DNA of 64,000 bases, taken from positions 1 through 64,000 of the IMG/VR virus record IMGVR_UViG_3300042691_038651; one strand, given 5' to 3'. Positions 31,239 through 39,023 of this stretch are shown in pieces (position 1 is the first letter of the stretch; every line of letters starts with the position of its first letter). This stretch comes from a virus. The notes beneath the pieces were generated by a model that was not told where the DNA came from, did not search any database, and saw only the letters and a program-made list of their open reading frames with translations. The translations under genes and the position numbers were made by a program.

Positions 31239-31511
31239 ATGAAACACATACACACATTCGAAAGCTTCTTAAATGAAGGATATTCATCATCAGATATAAA
31301 CAAGTTAAAGGACTTTGCTAAAAAAGTTTCTGATGAAATCATAGCAGACTATGAAGGAGACAGCAAATTTGACAAAGAAGAATTCTCACCAGAGGCTATG
31401 TTTGACTACATATCAGACTGGGGGCAAACAAACAATATGTCAGCAAAAGATGTAATTGATGAATTTGTATGGTCAGAACTAACAGATGAATTAGGTTTGC
31501 CAAGAAATTAA
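31239..31511 (+). CDS. leader-tagged small protein
   Basis: The 90-residue protein has leader M-K-H-I-H-T-F-E-S-F-L-N-E-G. The rest is acidic and helical, with D-Y-E-G-D-S-K-F-D-K-E-E and a Trp-containing segment. Starts three bases after the previous stop. Function unknown. Confidence 0.65.
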   Translation: MKHIHTFESFLNEGYSSSDINKLKDFAKKVSDEIIADYEGDSKFDKEEFSPEAMFDYISDWGQTNNMSAKDVIDEFVWSELTDELGLPRN

Positions 31512-31565
31512 AAGGATAACACAATGAAACACATACACACATTTGAAAACTTCTTGAATGAAGGC
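31509..31565 (+). repeat. 57-bp direct repeat, copy 2 (leader cassette)
   Basis: Identical to 30885-30941, 624 bases upstream. It begins within the stop codon of the previous gene and ends at the leader/cargo boundary. Confidence 0.9.
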
Positions 31566-31835
31566 AAAGCACAAGAATGGATTGTATTTCTTCCCATCGA
31601 AAAAGGAGACATCATCGACATAGAAAGCTCTCTGTTTGGGGTTTACAATGACGAGGAGTATGATAGAATAGCTCCATTTGACAAAGTAGGCAATTACACA
31701 ACTTCTTTATCTTTCCCTGATATGAAAGTTGCTAGAGAATACGCTGATCTTGTTAAAGACGCCAAAGGAGATATGAAATCTCCGGCTTTCAAAAAAGCAG
31801 ATGAGTTTGAAAAGAAAAACAAAATAGTTCGATGA
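31524..31835 (+). CDS. leader-tagged small protein
   Basis: The 103-residue protein has leader M-K-H-I-H-T-F-E-N-F-L-N-E-G. Its mature part begins K-A-Q-E-W-I-V-F-L-P-I-E-K-G-D and looks like a small beta-rich domain with a charged helical end. It overlaps the next gene by four bases. Confidence 0.65.
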   Translation: MKHIHTFENFLNEGKAQEWIVFLPIEKGDIIDIESSLFGVYNDEEYDRIAPFDKVGNYTTSLSFPDMKVAREYADLVKDAKGDMKSPAFKKADEFEKKNKIVR

Positions 31836-32119
31836 AACACATACACACATTCGAAAGCTTTGTAAATGAAGGCGCGCCAACCAATACGGTTGAAGACATA
31901 ATAGACACTATTAAAGACGGCTTAGGATGGGCTACTCCTGATTATGTGCTACAAACTCCACTTAACAGGGCAGGTAGAATAGCATTGGCAATTAGGCTAG
32001 CAGAAATAGGTATTCTTTTTAATGATGATGATCTAGGCGATGATATGAATGTCAATCCGTTAAAAGACAAGAAGATTAAACCTATGTCTGTAGCAGACGC
32101 TAAAAAAGCAATACTGTAA
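31832..32119 (+). CDS. leader-tagged small protein
   Basis: The 95-residue protein has leader M-K-H-I-H-T-F-E-S-F-V-N-E-G. The mature part is helical, with NTVEDIIDTIKDGLGWATPD and a hydrophobic stretch (GRIALAIRLAEIGILFNDDD). Function unknown. Confidence 0.65.
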   Translation: MKHIHTFESFVNEGAPTNTVEDIIDTIKDGLGWATPDYVLQTPLNRAGRIALAIRLAEIGILFNDDDLGDDMNVNPLKDKKIKPMSVADAKKAIL

Positions 32120-32120
32120 G

Positions 32121-32393
32121 ATGAAACACATAAGCACATTTGAAAGCTTTTTGAATGAAGGCAATTATAGCCTACAAAGTATCGACGACGCAACTGTTGA
32201 AGAGTTCGAAAAAGACTGGAACAGTGGATCTAAAATCGGCGGGTTATTAAAGCTGATCAAAGCTGCCACTGGAAAAGACATATCAGATATTCCAGAGAAG
32301 GCTGTAGAAGAGTTTGATAAAATTGTTGGCGGAGGAATAAAGGCTTCGCCAGCAGCAATCAAGATTCTTGATGTTCTAAACAAATACGCATAA
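32121..32393 (+). CDS. leader-tagged small protein
   Basis: The 90-residue protein has leader M-K-H-I-S-T-F-E-S-F-L-N-E-G. The rest forms a small helical domain (DDATVEEFEKDWNSGSKIGG; VEEFDKIVGGGIKASPAAIK). Lies one base after the preceding stop. Confidence 0.65.
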   Translation: MKHISTFESFLNEGNYSLQSIDDATVEEFEKDWNSGSKIGGLLKLIKAATGKDISDIPEKAVEEFDKIVGGGIKASPAAIKILDVLNKYA

Positions 32394-32394
32394 G

Positions 32395-32628
32395 ATGAAA
32401 CACATTAGCACATTTGAGAATTTCCTCAACGAGGAACATCCATACTACAAGGGCATCAGCAAAAGTACTGAGACCAAGAAGAAGGCTCAAATGGCTGACC
32501 AGGCTGCTGCGGATGATGATGATCCCGATGCTTACAAAGAGCTGCCTGGAGATAAAAAAGGAAAGAAGCTCCTAAAAACTTCTAAGCACACCAAGACATA
32601 TCACGAACTTTACGGAGACAAGAAATAG
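32395..32628 (+). CDS. leader-tagged small charged protein
   Basis: The 77-residue protein has leader M-K-H-I-S-T-F-E-N-F-L-N-E-E. The mature part is short and charged: an acidic run (AAADDDDPDAYKELPGDKKG) then a basic end (LLKTSKHTKTYHELYGDKK). It closes the tagged block, immediately before a terminator. Confidence 0.65.
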   Translation: MKHISTFENFLNEEHPYYKGISKSTETKKKAQMADQAAADDDDPDAYKELPGDKKGKKLLKTSKHTKTYHELYGDKK

Positions 32629-32630
32629 AA

Positions 32631-32657
32631 AAGCGGCCCGAAAGCCGCTTCTTTTTT
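32631..32657. terminator. bidirectional intrinsic terminator
   Basis: AAGCGGC and GCCGCTT form a 7-bp stem around CCGAAA, followed by CTTTTTT. It lies between the last tagged gene (plus strand) and the convergent Hsp20 gene (minus strand). The preceding AAAA run offers a T tract in the other direction, so it can serve both. Confidence 0.75.
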
Positions 32658-32672
32658 GTGGTTTGAGAGTTC

Positions 32673-33032
32673 TTACAGAATGCTGATGTTACGAGCATTC
32701 TTCTTTTTCTCGGTCGAGAAATGGATTGAGAGAATGCCAGACTCCAGTTTTGCCTGAACCGTTTCAGCGTCCAGGTATTCAACGTTGTAGCTCTTGCGAA
32801 CTCTCTTATTCAAGAACTTGGGCAGTTCTCTCTCGGTAGATGCTTCCAAAATAAGTTCATCTCCTTCAGTACGAACGGTCACTTCCTCCTTGGTAAAACC
32901 AGGCAGAAGAACATCTAGCGCATAGCCGTTCTCGGTCTGACGGATCTCAGTTTTGGAATAGGTTGACGAGTTGTGGTTTGCAAACTCAAACAAATCGTCC
33001 ATTGCATTGAAGATTGATGTTGTTTTGTACAT
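32673..33032 (-). CDS. small heat-shock protein, Hsp20 family
   Basis: The 119-residue protein is the only minus-strand gene recognised in the window. It has the alpha-crystallin core: Y-A-L-D-V-L-L-P-G-F-T-K-E-E, then G-D-E-L-I-L-E-A-S-T-E-R, and the A-x-x-x-x-G-(I/V)-L-x-(I/V) motif in KLESGILSIHF. Hsp20 proteins form oligomers that hold unfolded proteins. T4-like cyanophages also carry Hsp20 genes. It diverges from dUTPase across about 300 bases and ends at the terminator at 32631. Likely promoter: TATACT (minus strand) inside the palindrome at 33059-33070. Confidence 0.9.
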   Translation of the reverse strand: MYKTTSIFNAMDDLFEFANHNSSTYSKTEIRQTENGYALDVLLPGFTKEEVTVRTEGDELILEASTERELPKFLNKRVRKSYNVEYLDAETVQAKLESGILSIHFSTEKKKNARNISIL

Positions 33033-33331
33033 AGTATTTTTTGTTTTTTGGTTTGTTTACAGTATATTGTAACAAAACTGTGCCAGACCGTTAAACCGGA
33101 AAGATTGTCATATGCAAGTGAACTTGTAGTGACTCTTTGTCATTGCTATAGACTATTTTCCTCCAACCGATCTGATATCTATTTTATACAACCCAGACAA
33201 AAAGTTTCACAGTGATTACTATATTGATCACTACACGGGAAAAAGCCTCACTGTGAACAATATATTGTACATTGAGAAAACCAGTTTCAACCTGTGAATA
33301 TAAGATCAAATTCAAAATAATATAGACATAA
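33033..33331. promoter_or_regulatory. divergent control region, Hsp20 / dUTPase
   Basis: This is the longest non-coding stretch in the window. It contains a perfect 12-base palindrome ACAATATATTGT (33257-33268) and a near copy ACAGTATATTGT (33059-33070), an inverted repeat AGTGAT/ATCACT near 33210-33232, and a TGAATATAA motif (33295-33303) before dUTPase. Two copies of the palindrome, one on each side, look like operators or promoter parts. No small gene or tRNA is seen. Confidence 0.5.
33295..33303 (+). promoter_or_regulatory. candidate early/middle promoter, TGAATATAA motif
   Basis: TGAATATAA 28 bases before the dUTPase start at 33332, at the head of the nucleotide-metabolism and replication genes. 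Confidence 0.5.
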
Positions 33332-33823
33332 ATGATTAAGTACAGCAAACTTCGAGACGTAAAGTCGCCGTCTCGAGGTACATCGCAGTCCGCAGGAGTG
33401 GACTTTTTTGTTCCTAACGATTGGAACGGCGGTGAACCTCGACCAGTATTACCTGGCGACCGTGTCTTGATTCCAAGCGGAATCAAGGTAAGCATCCCAA
33501 CAGGGTATGCGCTAATTGCATTCAATAAGAGTGGAGTGGCATCTAAAACAGGATTGATCGTTGGTGCTTGCGTGGTAGATGAAGACTACCAAGGCGAGGT
33601 TCACATCAATATGATCAATACCAACACGGAGAAGGAATACTTCTCGGATGGCCACTATGTAAAAGACAGCGGAATTGTTACCATAACTCCAGGAGAGAAG
33701 CTGGTTCAGTTCTTGTTAGTACCCATCAATTATGCTGGGCTACAGGAATTGCCAATTGAGGAATTATACACTGCGACAACTGAACGCGGTGACGGAGGAT
33801 TTGGATCAACAGGAACGCTATGA
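33332..33823 (+). CDS. dut: dUTP diphosphatase
   Basis: The 163-residue protein has the five conserved dUTPase motifs in order: motif 1 as Q-S-A-G-V-D-F, motif 2 in PSGIKVSIPTGYAL, motif 3 VDEDYQGEVHINMIN, motif 4 PGEKLVQFLL, and the Gly-rich motif 5 ERGDGGFGSTGTL. It hydrolyses dUTP to dUMP and PPi, keeping uracil out of DNA and feeding dTMP synthesis. It is the first gene of the replication block and overlaps the polymerase gene by four bases. Confidence 0.9.
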   Translation: MIKYSKLRDVKSPSRGTSQSAGVDFFVPNDWNGGEPRPVLPGDRVLIPSGIKVSIPTGYALIAFNKSGVASKTGLIVGACVVDEDYQGEVHINMINTNTEKEYFSDGHYVKDSGIVTITPGEKLVQFLLVPINYAGLQELPIEELYTATTERGDGGFGSTGTL

Positions 33824-35193
33824 TAGACATCGAACAAAGAGACTCAACCCTGCAAATTTCATACTTTGACAGGGAAGGCGAAATTGCCATCAAAAAGTTT
33901 CTCATTCCAGCAAATGAAATGTTTGAATGGGAGTACTGTGATGCCCGTGATAAGTATGCAGAACCTGGCATAACTAGCTGGGATGGCAAACCAGTCCGTA
34001 AACGCAAGACAAAGTTCTTGAGTAAGTGGAGGCTGGAAGAATACCTCTATTCTCTTCCCGAAGAGGAAACAAATGACATTTATGAATTCAACATTCCTAA
34101 AAAGTTCTTTGTGGATATTGAGGTAGAGGTGACTGACGAATGGCCAAAACCGGAAACAGCCAAGTTTCCAGTTACAACGGTTGCTTTCTGTAGAGATAAC
34201 CGTGTAATTGTAATGGGAACCAAGCCGCTGTCGGCTGACCAAATTGCATCAATCGGAAAGCGCATCAATGATTACCTGAAAGAGGAAGTTGACTTTAGCT
34301 ATATGTACTTCAAATCTGAGTATGATATGCTATACACATTCTTCCATAAGGCTCTTCAGAAGATGCCAGTAATTACAGGATGGAACTTCGTAGGTTTCGA
34401 CTGGACGTATCTTATCAATCGCTGTAAGCGTTTAGGTATTGATCCTTCCGTCGCTTCTCCATCTCGTAAACTCTCTGGTCAATCCGAACTTCCACAGCAC
34501 AGGTTGGTAGTCGATTACCTGGATGTCTATAAGAAATGGGACCGCCAAATTGATGTCAAGGAAAACAATACTCTTGACTGGGTTGCTAAAGCAGCGCTTG
34601 GAATTCAAAAGGTAAAATATCCCGGAACATTACAAGAACTCTATGAATCTGACTTTGACCAATACGTATTCTACAATGCGGTGGATGCCAAGTTAGTACA
34701 GATGATTGACCGAAAGTTAAACTCACTGCTTACTTTCCTTAAGCTTGGACATATTTCCAAAGTGGAAGCAACCCGAGCGTATTCACCAATCTGGATGGCG
34801 GAAGGTGCAATGGCAAGAGAAAACTGCCGTCGGAACCGGGTATTTCCAAAAGCCGACACTTCCAAAAAACGCAGAGAAGCCTATGAAGGTGCATTTGTTC
34901 ATGAACCAAAAACTGGATTGTATCAGTGGGTTACATCATTCGACTTTGCTTCTCTATATCCAACGGTAATGAGGCAGTGGAACATTTCACCTGAGAGTTA
35001 CATCAAAAATCTGGCACCTGGCGAAGAGATTGATCTGGAAAAATACATCAAAACTGCATCGGGCGCGGTATTCTCAAGAGAGGAATCCGTCTTTACCAGC
35101 ATCTTGGTGGAATACTACGGAAAGCGTAAACAGGCCAAGAAAATCTCTCAGGACATAGAAAGAGAAATTGCTGAGTTGCAAAAATATATATGA
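33820..35193 (+). CDS. 43A: DNA polymerase B, N-terminal part (exonuclease and motif A), gp43A-like
   Basis: The 457-residue protein holds the 3'-5' exonuclease domain (exo I FFVDIEVEV near residues 90-100; exo II VITGWNFVGFDWTYL near 185) and the first part of the polymerase domain, ending after motif A (SFDFASLYPTVMRQWN, around 372). It stops in what would be the finger helices (KRKQAKKISQDIEREIAELQ). Motifs B and C are missing here but are present at 48261. So this is one half of a split family B replicative polymerase. It overlaps dUTPase by four bases and precedes ribonucleotide reductase. Confidence 0.9.
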   Translation: MIDIEQRDSTLQISYFDREGEIAIKKFLIPANEMFEWEYCDARDKYAEPGITSWDGKPVRKRKTKFLSKWRLEEYLYSLPEEETNDIYEFNIPKKFFVDIEVEVTDEWPKPETAKFPVTTVAFCRDNRVIVMGTKPLSADQIASIGKRINDYLKEEVDFSYMYFKSEYDMLYTFFHKALQKMPVITGWNFVGFDWTYLINRCKRLGIDPSVASPSRKLSGQSELPQHRLVVDYLDVYKKWDRQIDVKENNTLDWVAKAALGIQKVKYPGTLQELYESDFDQYVFYNAVDAKLVQMIDRKLNSLLTFLKLGHISKVEATRAYSPIWMAEGAMARENCRRNRVFPKADTSKKRREAYEGAFVHEPKTGLYQWVTSFDFASLYPTVMRQWNISPESYIKNLAPGEEIDLEKYIKTASGAVFSREESVFTSILVEYYGKRKQAKKISQDIEREIAELQKYI

Positions 35194-35226
35194 TACATCA
35201 CATCCCAAAAATAACCAACAAAAAAT

Positions 35227-36222
35227 ATGAGCAATCTTTTCATCGAGAGGGTCCCTTTCAAACCCTTTGAATACCCTGTCTACTATACCGAAGGCTGGTT
35301 AAAACAAGCACAAGCTTTCTGGTTGCATACTGAAATACCAATGCAGGGCGACGTCAAAGACTGGAATGAATTCTTAACCCCCGCTGAGAAGAATCTTGTA
35401 GGAAACATCTTACTTGGTTTTGCTCAGACGGAATGCGCAGTATCTGACTACTGGACTGGCATGGTTACCAAGTGGTTTCCGAAACATGAAATTCGCCAAA
35501 TGGCAATGATGTTTGGCTCACAGGAAACTATCCATGCTACAGCATATTCATATCTTAACGAAACACTTGGCCTTGAAGACTTTGCTGCTTTTCTACACGA
35601 GCCTGCCATCAAAGAAAAATTTGAGTTGCTTACTGCAACATCTAATGATTGGACTAATGAGGACTTGGTAAGAAATCCGGAAGCACGCATTGAAGTTGCA
35701 AAGAGTTTAGCAATCTTCTCAGCATTTGCTGAAGGAGTTTCTCTCTACTCTTCATTCGCAGTGCTCTACTCGTTCCAAATGAGGAACCTCTTAAAAGGTG
35801 TAGGACAGCAAATGAAATGGAGCGTCCGCGACGAATCGCTACACTCACGCATGGGCTGTATGTTATTCAATCATATGTGCGAAGAGTATCCTGAATTACG
35901 AGGAGACGCTCATGATACTGTGGTTGAAGCAGCACGACTTATACAAAAGCTCGAACATCAATTCATCGATAAGATGTTTGAGATGGGAGACCTGGAAAAC
36001 CTAAAAGCCGCTGACCTGAAAGAATTCATCAATCAGCGCATTAACGAAAAACTCAATGAACTTGGATACGATCCTATCATGGAAGTCAACGAAAAGTCAG
36101 CGGCAAACCTGGAATGGTTCTACCACTTGACTGGCGGTGTAACACACACTGACTTCTTTGCTATACGTCCTACTGACTATTCAAAAGCCGGTGAAGGCGA
36201 AGATTGGGGAGATATATTCTAA
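35227..36222 (+). CDS. nrdB: class I ribonucleotide reductase beta subunit
   Basis: The 331-residue protein is a di-iron NrdB. The motif Q-E-T-I-H-A-T-A-Y supplies a ligand Glu-x-x-His and the radical Tyr four residues later, and E-C-A-V-S-D-Y gives the first ligand region. Later helices carry FSAFAEGVSLYSSF and WSVRDESLHSRMG with the remaining Glu and Glu-x-x-His. It forms the active complex with the alpha subunit in the next gene. A tyrosyl radical (class Ia/Ib type) is expected since the Tyr is kept. Confidence 0.92.
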   Translation: MSNLFIERVPFKPFEYPVYYTEGWLKQAQAFWLHTEIPMQGDVKDWNEFLTPAEKNLVGNILLGFAQTECAVSDYWTGMVTKWFPKHEIRQMAMMFGSQETIHATAYSYLNETLGLEDFAAFLHEPAIKEKFELLTATSNDWTNEDLVRNPEARIEVAKSLAIFSAFAEGVSLYSSFAVLYSFQMRNLLKGVGQQMKWSVRDESLHSRMGCMLFNHMCEEYPELRGDAHDTVVEAARLIQKLEHQFIDKMFEMGDLENLKAADLKEFINQRINEKLNELGYDPIMEVNEKSAANLEWFYHLTGGVTHTDFFAIRPTDYSKAGEGEDWGDIF

Positions 36223-36232
36223 AAGAACAACT

Positions 36233-38014
36233 ATGAAGAATTTTGGAGAAGAACACGGCTGGGAAATCGGCGTAGACTTTCCGGAGTGGGCTAACACCGA
36301 AGTCTATGTAAAGACTATCAGTAAAGGTTACCTACTGCCTGGAGAAAAACCTAAAGATGCCTATTGGCGAGTATGTACAAATGTTGCTCGTCGTCTTGGA
36401 AAACCGCAAATGGCTTCCAAGTTTTTTGACTATATTTGGAAAGGCTGGCTCTGCTTGGCAACACCGGTGCTATCAAACACCGGTTCAGACAGAGGTTTGC
36501 CAATCTCTTGCTTTGGTATTGACGTAGGCGATAGCGTTTATGAAATTGGAAGCAAGAATCTGGAACTAATGCTACTTGCAAAGCATGGTGGTGGCGTGGG
36601 AATTGGAATCAATAAGATTCGTCCTGCTGGCTCCAAGATAACCGACAACGGAACATCTGACGGTGTTGTACCTTTTTGCAAAATCTATGATTCTACTATC
36701 TTGGCAACAAGCCAGGGTTCGGTACGTCGTGGCGCTGCATCGGTAAACATCAATATTGATCACAAAGATTTTGAACAGTGGTTGGAAATCCGTGAACCAA
36801 AAGGCGATGTCAATCGTCAATCCCTCAACCTACACCAATGTGCTGTGGTTGGTGATAAGTTCATGCGTAAGCTACAAGATGGTGATTCAGAAGCTCGTCG
36901 CAAATGGTCAAAGCTTTTACAAAAACGTAAAGCAACTGGCGAACCTTACATCTTGTTCAAAGGAAACGTCAACAAGCAAAATCCTGAAGCATACAAAAAG
37001 AACGGGTTGAAAGTCTTTATGACTAACATCTGTTCAGAGATTGTATTACACACAGATGAATCACATTCATTCGTTTGCTGCCTAAGTTCATTGAACCTTG
37101 CAAAATATGATGAATGGCGAGACACTGACCTGGTATACACAGCAACCTGGTTCCTGGATGGAGTTCTTGAAGAATTCTTACAGAAGGCCAAAAATATGAA
37201 AGGCTTTGAAAACGCCGTAAGATCTGCTGAAAAAGGAAGAGCGCTCGGTCTTGGAGTACTTGGATGGCACACATACCTACAGCAAAAAGGTATTCCTTTT
37301 GAAGGCCTGCCTGCACAGTTTGAGACTCGAAAGATATTCTCCCAAATGAAGATTGAAAGCGAGCGCGCAAGCCGTGATATGGCTTCTGAGTATGGCGAAC
37401 CACTATGGTGCCGTGATACTGGATTCCGTAACACTCACCTGAGAGCAGTTGCTCCTACTGTATCAAACTCAAAACTGAGCGGAAACGTCAGCTCAGGAAT
37501 CGAACCTTGGGCTGCTAACGTATTCACAGAGCAGACTGCTAAAGGCACATTCATTCGTAAGAATCCTGAGTTGGAAAGAGTACTCCGTAAAATAGGTAAG
37601 AACAATAAGGAGGTCTGGGATCAGATCCTCGCCGACGGCGGTTCAGTACAAGGTCTAGATTTCATGGATGACTGGGGATTCCTGGAAGGCAAACTCGTGG
37701 AAAAAGCTACTGTCACAGATCCACTAATGATTGATCGCATCTTTCCAGTTAAAGAAGTCTACAAAACCTTTAAGGAAATCAACCAACTTGATTTGGTAAA
37801 ACAGGCAGGAGTTCGTCAGCAGTACATTGATCAATCATGTTCTTTGAACTTGGCGTTTCCTTCTACTGCCGAGCCAAAATGGATCAACCAGGTTCATATG
37901 GAAGCCTGGAAGCAAGGCGTAAAAACACTTTATTACACTCGCACAGAATCTGTACTTCGTGGTGATATTGCTGCTAAAGCAATGGATCCTGATTGCGTAT
38001 CCTGTGAAGGCTAA
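36233..38014 (+). CDS. nrdA: class I ribonucleotide reductase alpha subunit
   Basis: The protein is about 593 residues from the ATG at 36233 (the in-frame ATG at 36158 lies in nrdB). Features: S-C-F-G-I-D-V (first redox Cys), H-G-G-G-V-G-I-G-I and QGSVRRGAASVNI, N-x-C-S-E-I (thiyl radical Cys region in MTNICSEIVLH), C-C-L-S-S-L-N (second redox Cys), L-G-V-L-G-W, and a C-terminal C-V-S-C-E-G tail that accepts reducing equivalents. It reduces NDPs to dNDPs. No N-terminal ATP-cone is visible, so dATP inhibition is probably absent, as in other short phage NrdA. Confidence 0.92.
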   Translation: MKNFGEEHGWEIGVDFPEWANTEVYVKTISKGYLLPGEKPKDAYWRVCTNVARRLGKPQMASKFFDYIWKGWLCLATPVLSNTGSDRGLPISCFGIDVGDSVYEIGSKNLELMLLAKHGGGVGIGINKIRPAGSKITDNGTSDGVVPFCKIYDSTILATSQGSVRRGAASVNINIDHKDFEQWLEIREPKGDVNRQSLNLHQCAVVGDKFMRKLQDGDSEARRKWSKLLQKRKATGEPYILFKGNVNKQNPEAYKKNGLKVFMTNICSEIVLHTDESHSFVCCLSSLNLAKYDEWRDTDLVYTATWFLDGVLEEFLQKAKNMKGFENAVRSAEKGRALGLGVLGWHTYLQQKGIPFEGLPAQFETRKIFSQMKIESERASRDMASEYGEPLWCRDTGFRNTHLRAVAPTVSNSKLSGNVSSGIEPWAANVFTEQTAKGTFIRKNPELERVLRKIGKNNKEVWDQILADGGSVQGLDFMDDWGFLEGKLVEKATVTDPLMIDRIFPVKEVYKTFKEINQLDLVKQAGVRQQYIDQSCSLNLAFPSTAEPKWINQVHMEAWKQGVKTLYYTRTESVLRGDIAAKAMDPDCVSCEG

Positions 38015-38030
38015 AAATTACACTGAAATC

Positions 38031-38711
38031 ATGGCAATCAAAATTACAACTGACAAAATAGTTAGGCCACTACGACCAGCCAATGGTTCGGTGTTCAATA
38101 TCGACGAACTTAATGATGAAGTCGGTGGTTGGATAGAGCCGTTCAAAGTTGGACCGGTCTGGGTAATGGGCGCTGAAAAATCAAAAGATTTGCCTCTTAA
38201 TGACTTGGCCTCTTTTTTCTTTGAAGTGGCTTTACACGGAGACATCCTGGTAGTTCCGCCTCAACAACTACCAACTGACTGGGACATAATGGAAGACTCT
38301 GATAAGAGGCTGTCTGCTGATATGGTGGATAGCGGATTCCTACTCTCACTGCAAAATGCTCTGATGGTTAAGAGAATACGAGAACAAAACCCGGGAATGG
38401 TTGTTGACCCGACTGAACTATTTCAAAACCAGTTCAACATGCAACCAAAAGAGGAATACACTTACGACCCTCCTGTTGACGAAGAAATTGATGCAAACAC
38501 AGCAGATTTCTTATCCAAAGTTTACGAATACATGACTAAAGCGCCTGCGCAATTCAAAAATGGCATTTTGCTTGATGAGACTCAGGTAACAATCCGTACA
38601 CAAAAAGAAAATCTTAAGAGAATCTTAAGTATGATGAAAGGCATGTATTTGGAGACCGAGGAGTATGAAAAATGCGCAGTCATCCAACAGGTGGAAGAAC
38701 AATGCAAATAA
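38031..38711 (+). CDS. DUF3846-like protein with UVR-like C-terminus
   Basis: The protein is 226 residues from ATG 38031 (37959 lies in nrdA). The N-terminal part (NIDELNDEVGGWIEPFKVGP; then L-P-L-N-D-L-A-S-F) resembles DUF3846, which is common in phages. The C-terminal NLKRILSMMKGMYLETEEYE followed by a K-C-A helix resembles the UvrB/UvrC UVR motif. Function unknown; the operon suggests a link to nucleotide metabolism or replication. Confidence 0.55.
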   Translation: MAIKITTDKIVRPLRPANGSVFNIDELNDEVGGWIEPFKVGPVWVMGAEKSKDLPLNDLASFFFEVALHGDILVVPPQQLPTDWDIMEDSDKRLSADMVDSGFLLSLQNALMVKRIREQNPGMVVDPTELFQNQFNMQPKEEYTYDPPVDEEIDANTADFLSKVYEYMTKAPAQFKNGILLDETQVTIRTQKENLKRILSMMKGMYLETEEYEKCAVIQQVEEQCK

Positions 38712-38737
38712 ATACAAAAACAAAAAACAAAACAAAC

Positions 38738-38935
38738 ATGGAAAACCTAACAGCTTACGACTTGAAAAGAAAAGAGAAGAACGTACCTTTCACAGAATGT
38801 ACTATCGTTAAAACTTCTCGCGGTGGCTACATGGCCAAAGGTGTAAACGCCTATGGCAACAAAATGAACGCTATGCTTTCAGAAGCAAAAGCTCTTGAAG
38901 CTATCGAAAAAGGAATTGCAACAAAAGGATACTAA
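38738..38935 (+). CDS. small conserved hypothetical protein
   Basis: The 65-residue protein begins MENLTAYDLKRKEKNVPFTE and has a strand-rich centre with Gly residues (KTSRGGYMAKGVNAYGNKMN). The ATG at 38738 follows an A-rich leader; the longer in-frame start at 38672 lies inside the previous gene. It is followed by a strong terminator. Function unknown. Confidence 0.6.
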   Translation: MENLTAYDLKRKEKNVPFTECTIVKTSRGGYMAKGVNAYGNKMNAMLSEAKALEAIEKGIATKGY

Positions 38936-38960
38936 TTGTCCATAAGTTGTTAATAACTTT

Positions 38961-38992
38961 AAGCCCAAAGATTTTTTTCTTTGGGCTTTTTT
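38961..38992 (+). terminator. intrinsic terminator
   Basis: AAGCCCAAAG (38961-38970) pairs with CTTTGGGCTT (38979-38988) around a T-rich loop, followed by TTTT. It ends the dUTPase-NrdAB operon. Confidence 0.85.
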
Positions 38993-39023
38993 GGTTAATT
39001 TTATACTATACAATTAAAACTGA

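Noticed and set aside
30290-32628. CRISPR array suggested by repeated leader DNA
   Set aside because: The repeats are 270-620 bases apart, lie in coding starts, and the spacing is occupied by complete genes.
35181-35195. Late-type promoter (AATATATATGATA) before nrdB
   Set aside because: It lacks the terminal TAG of the motif and overlaps the last codons of the polymerase gene; nrdB is expected to be early.
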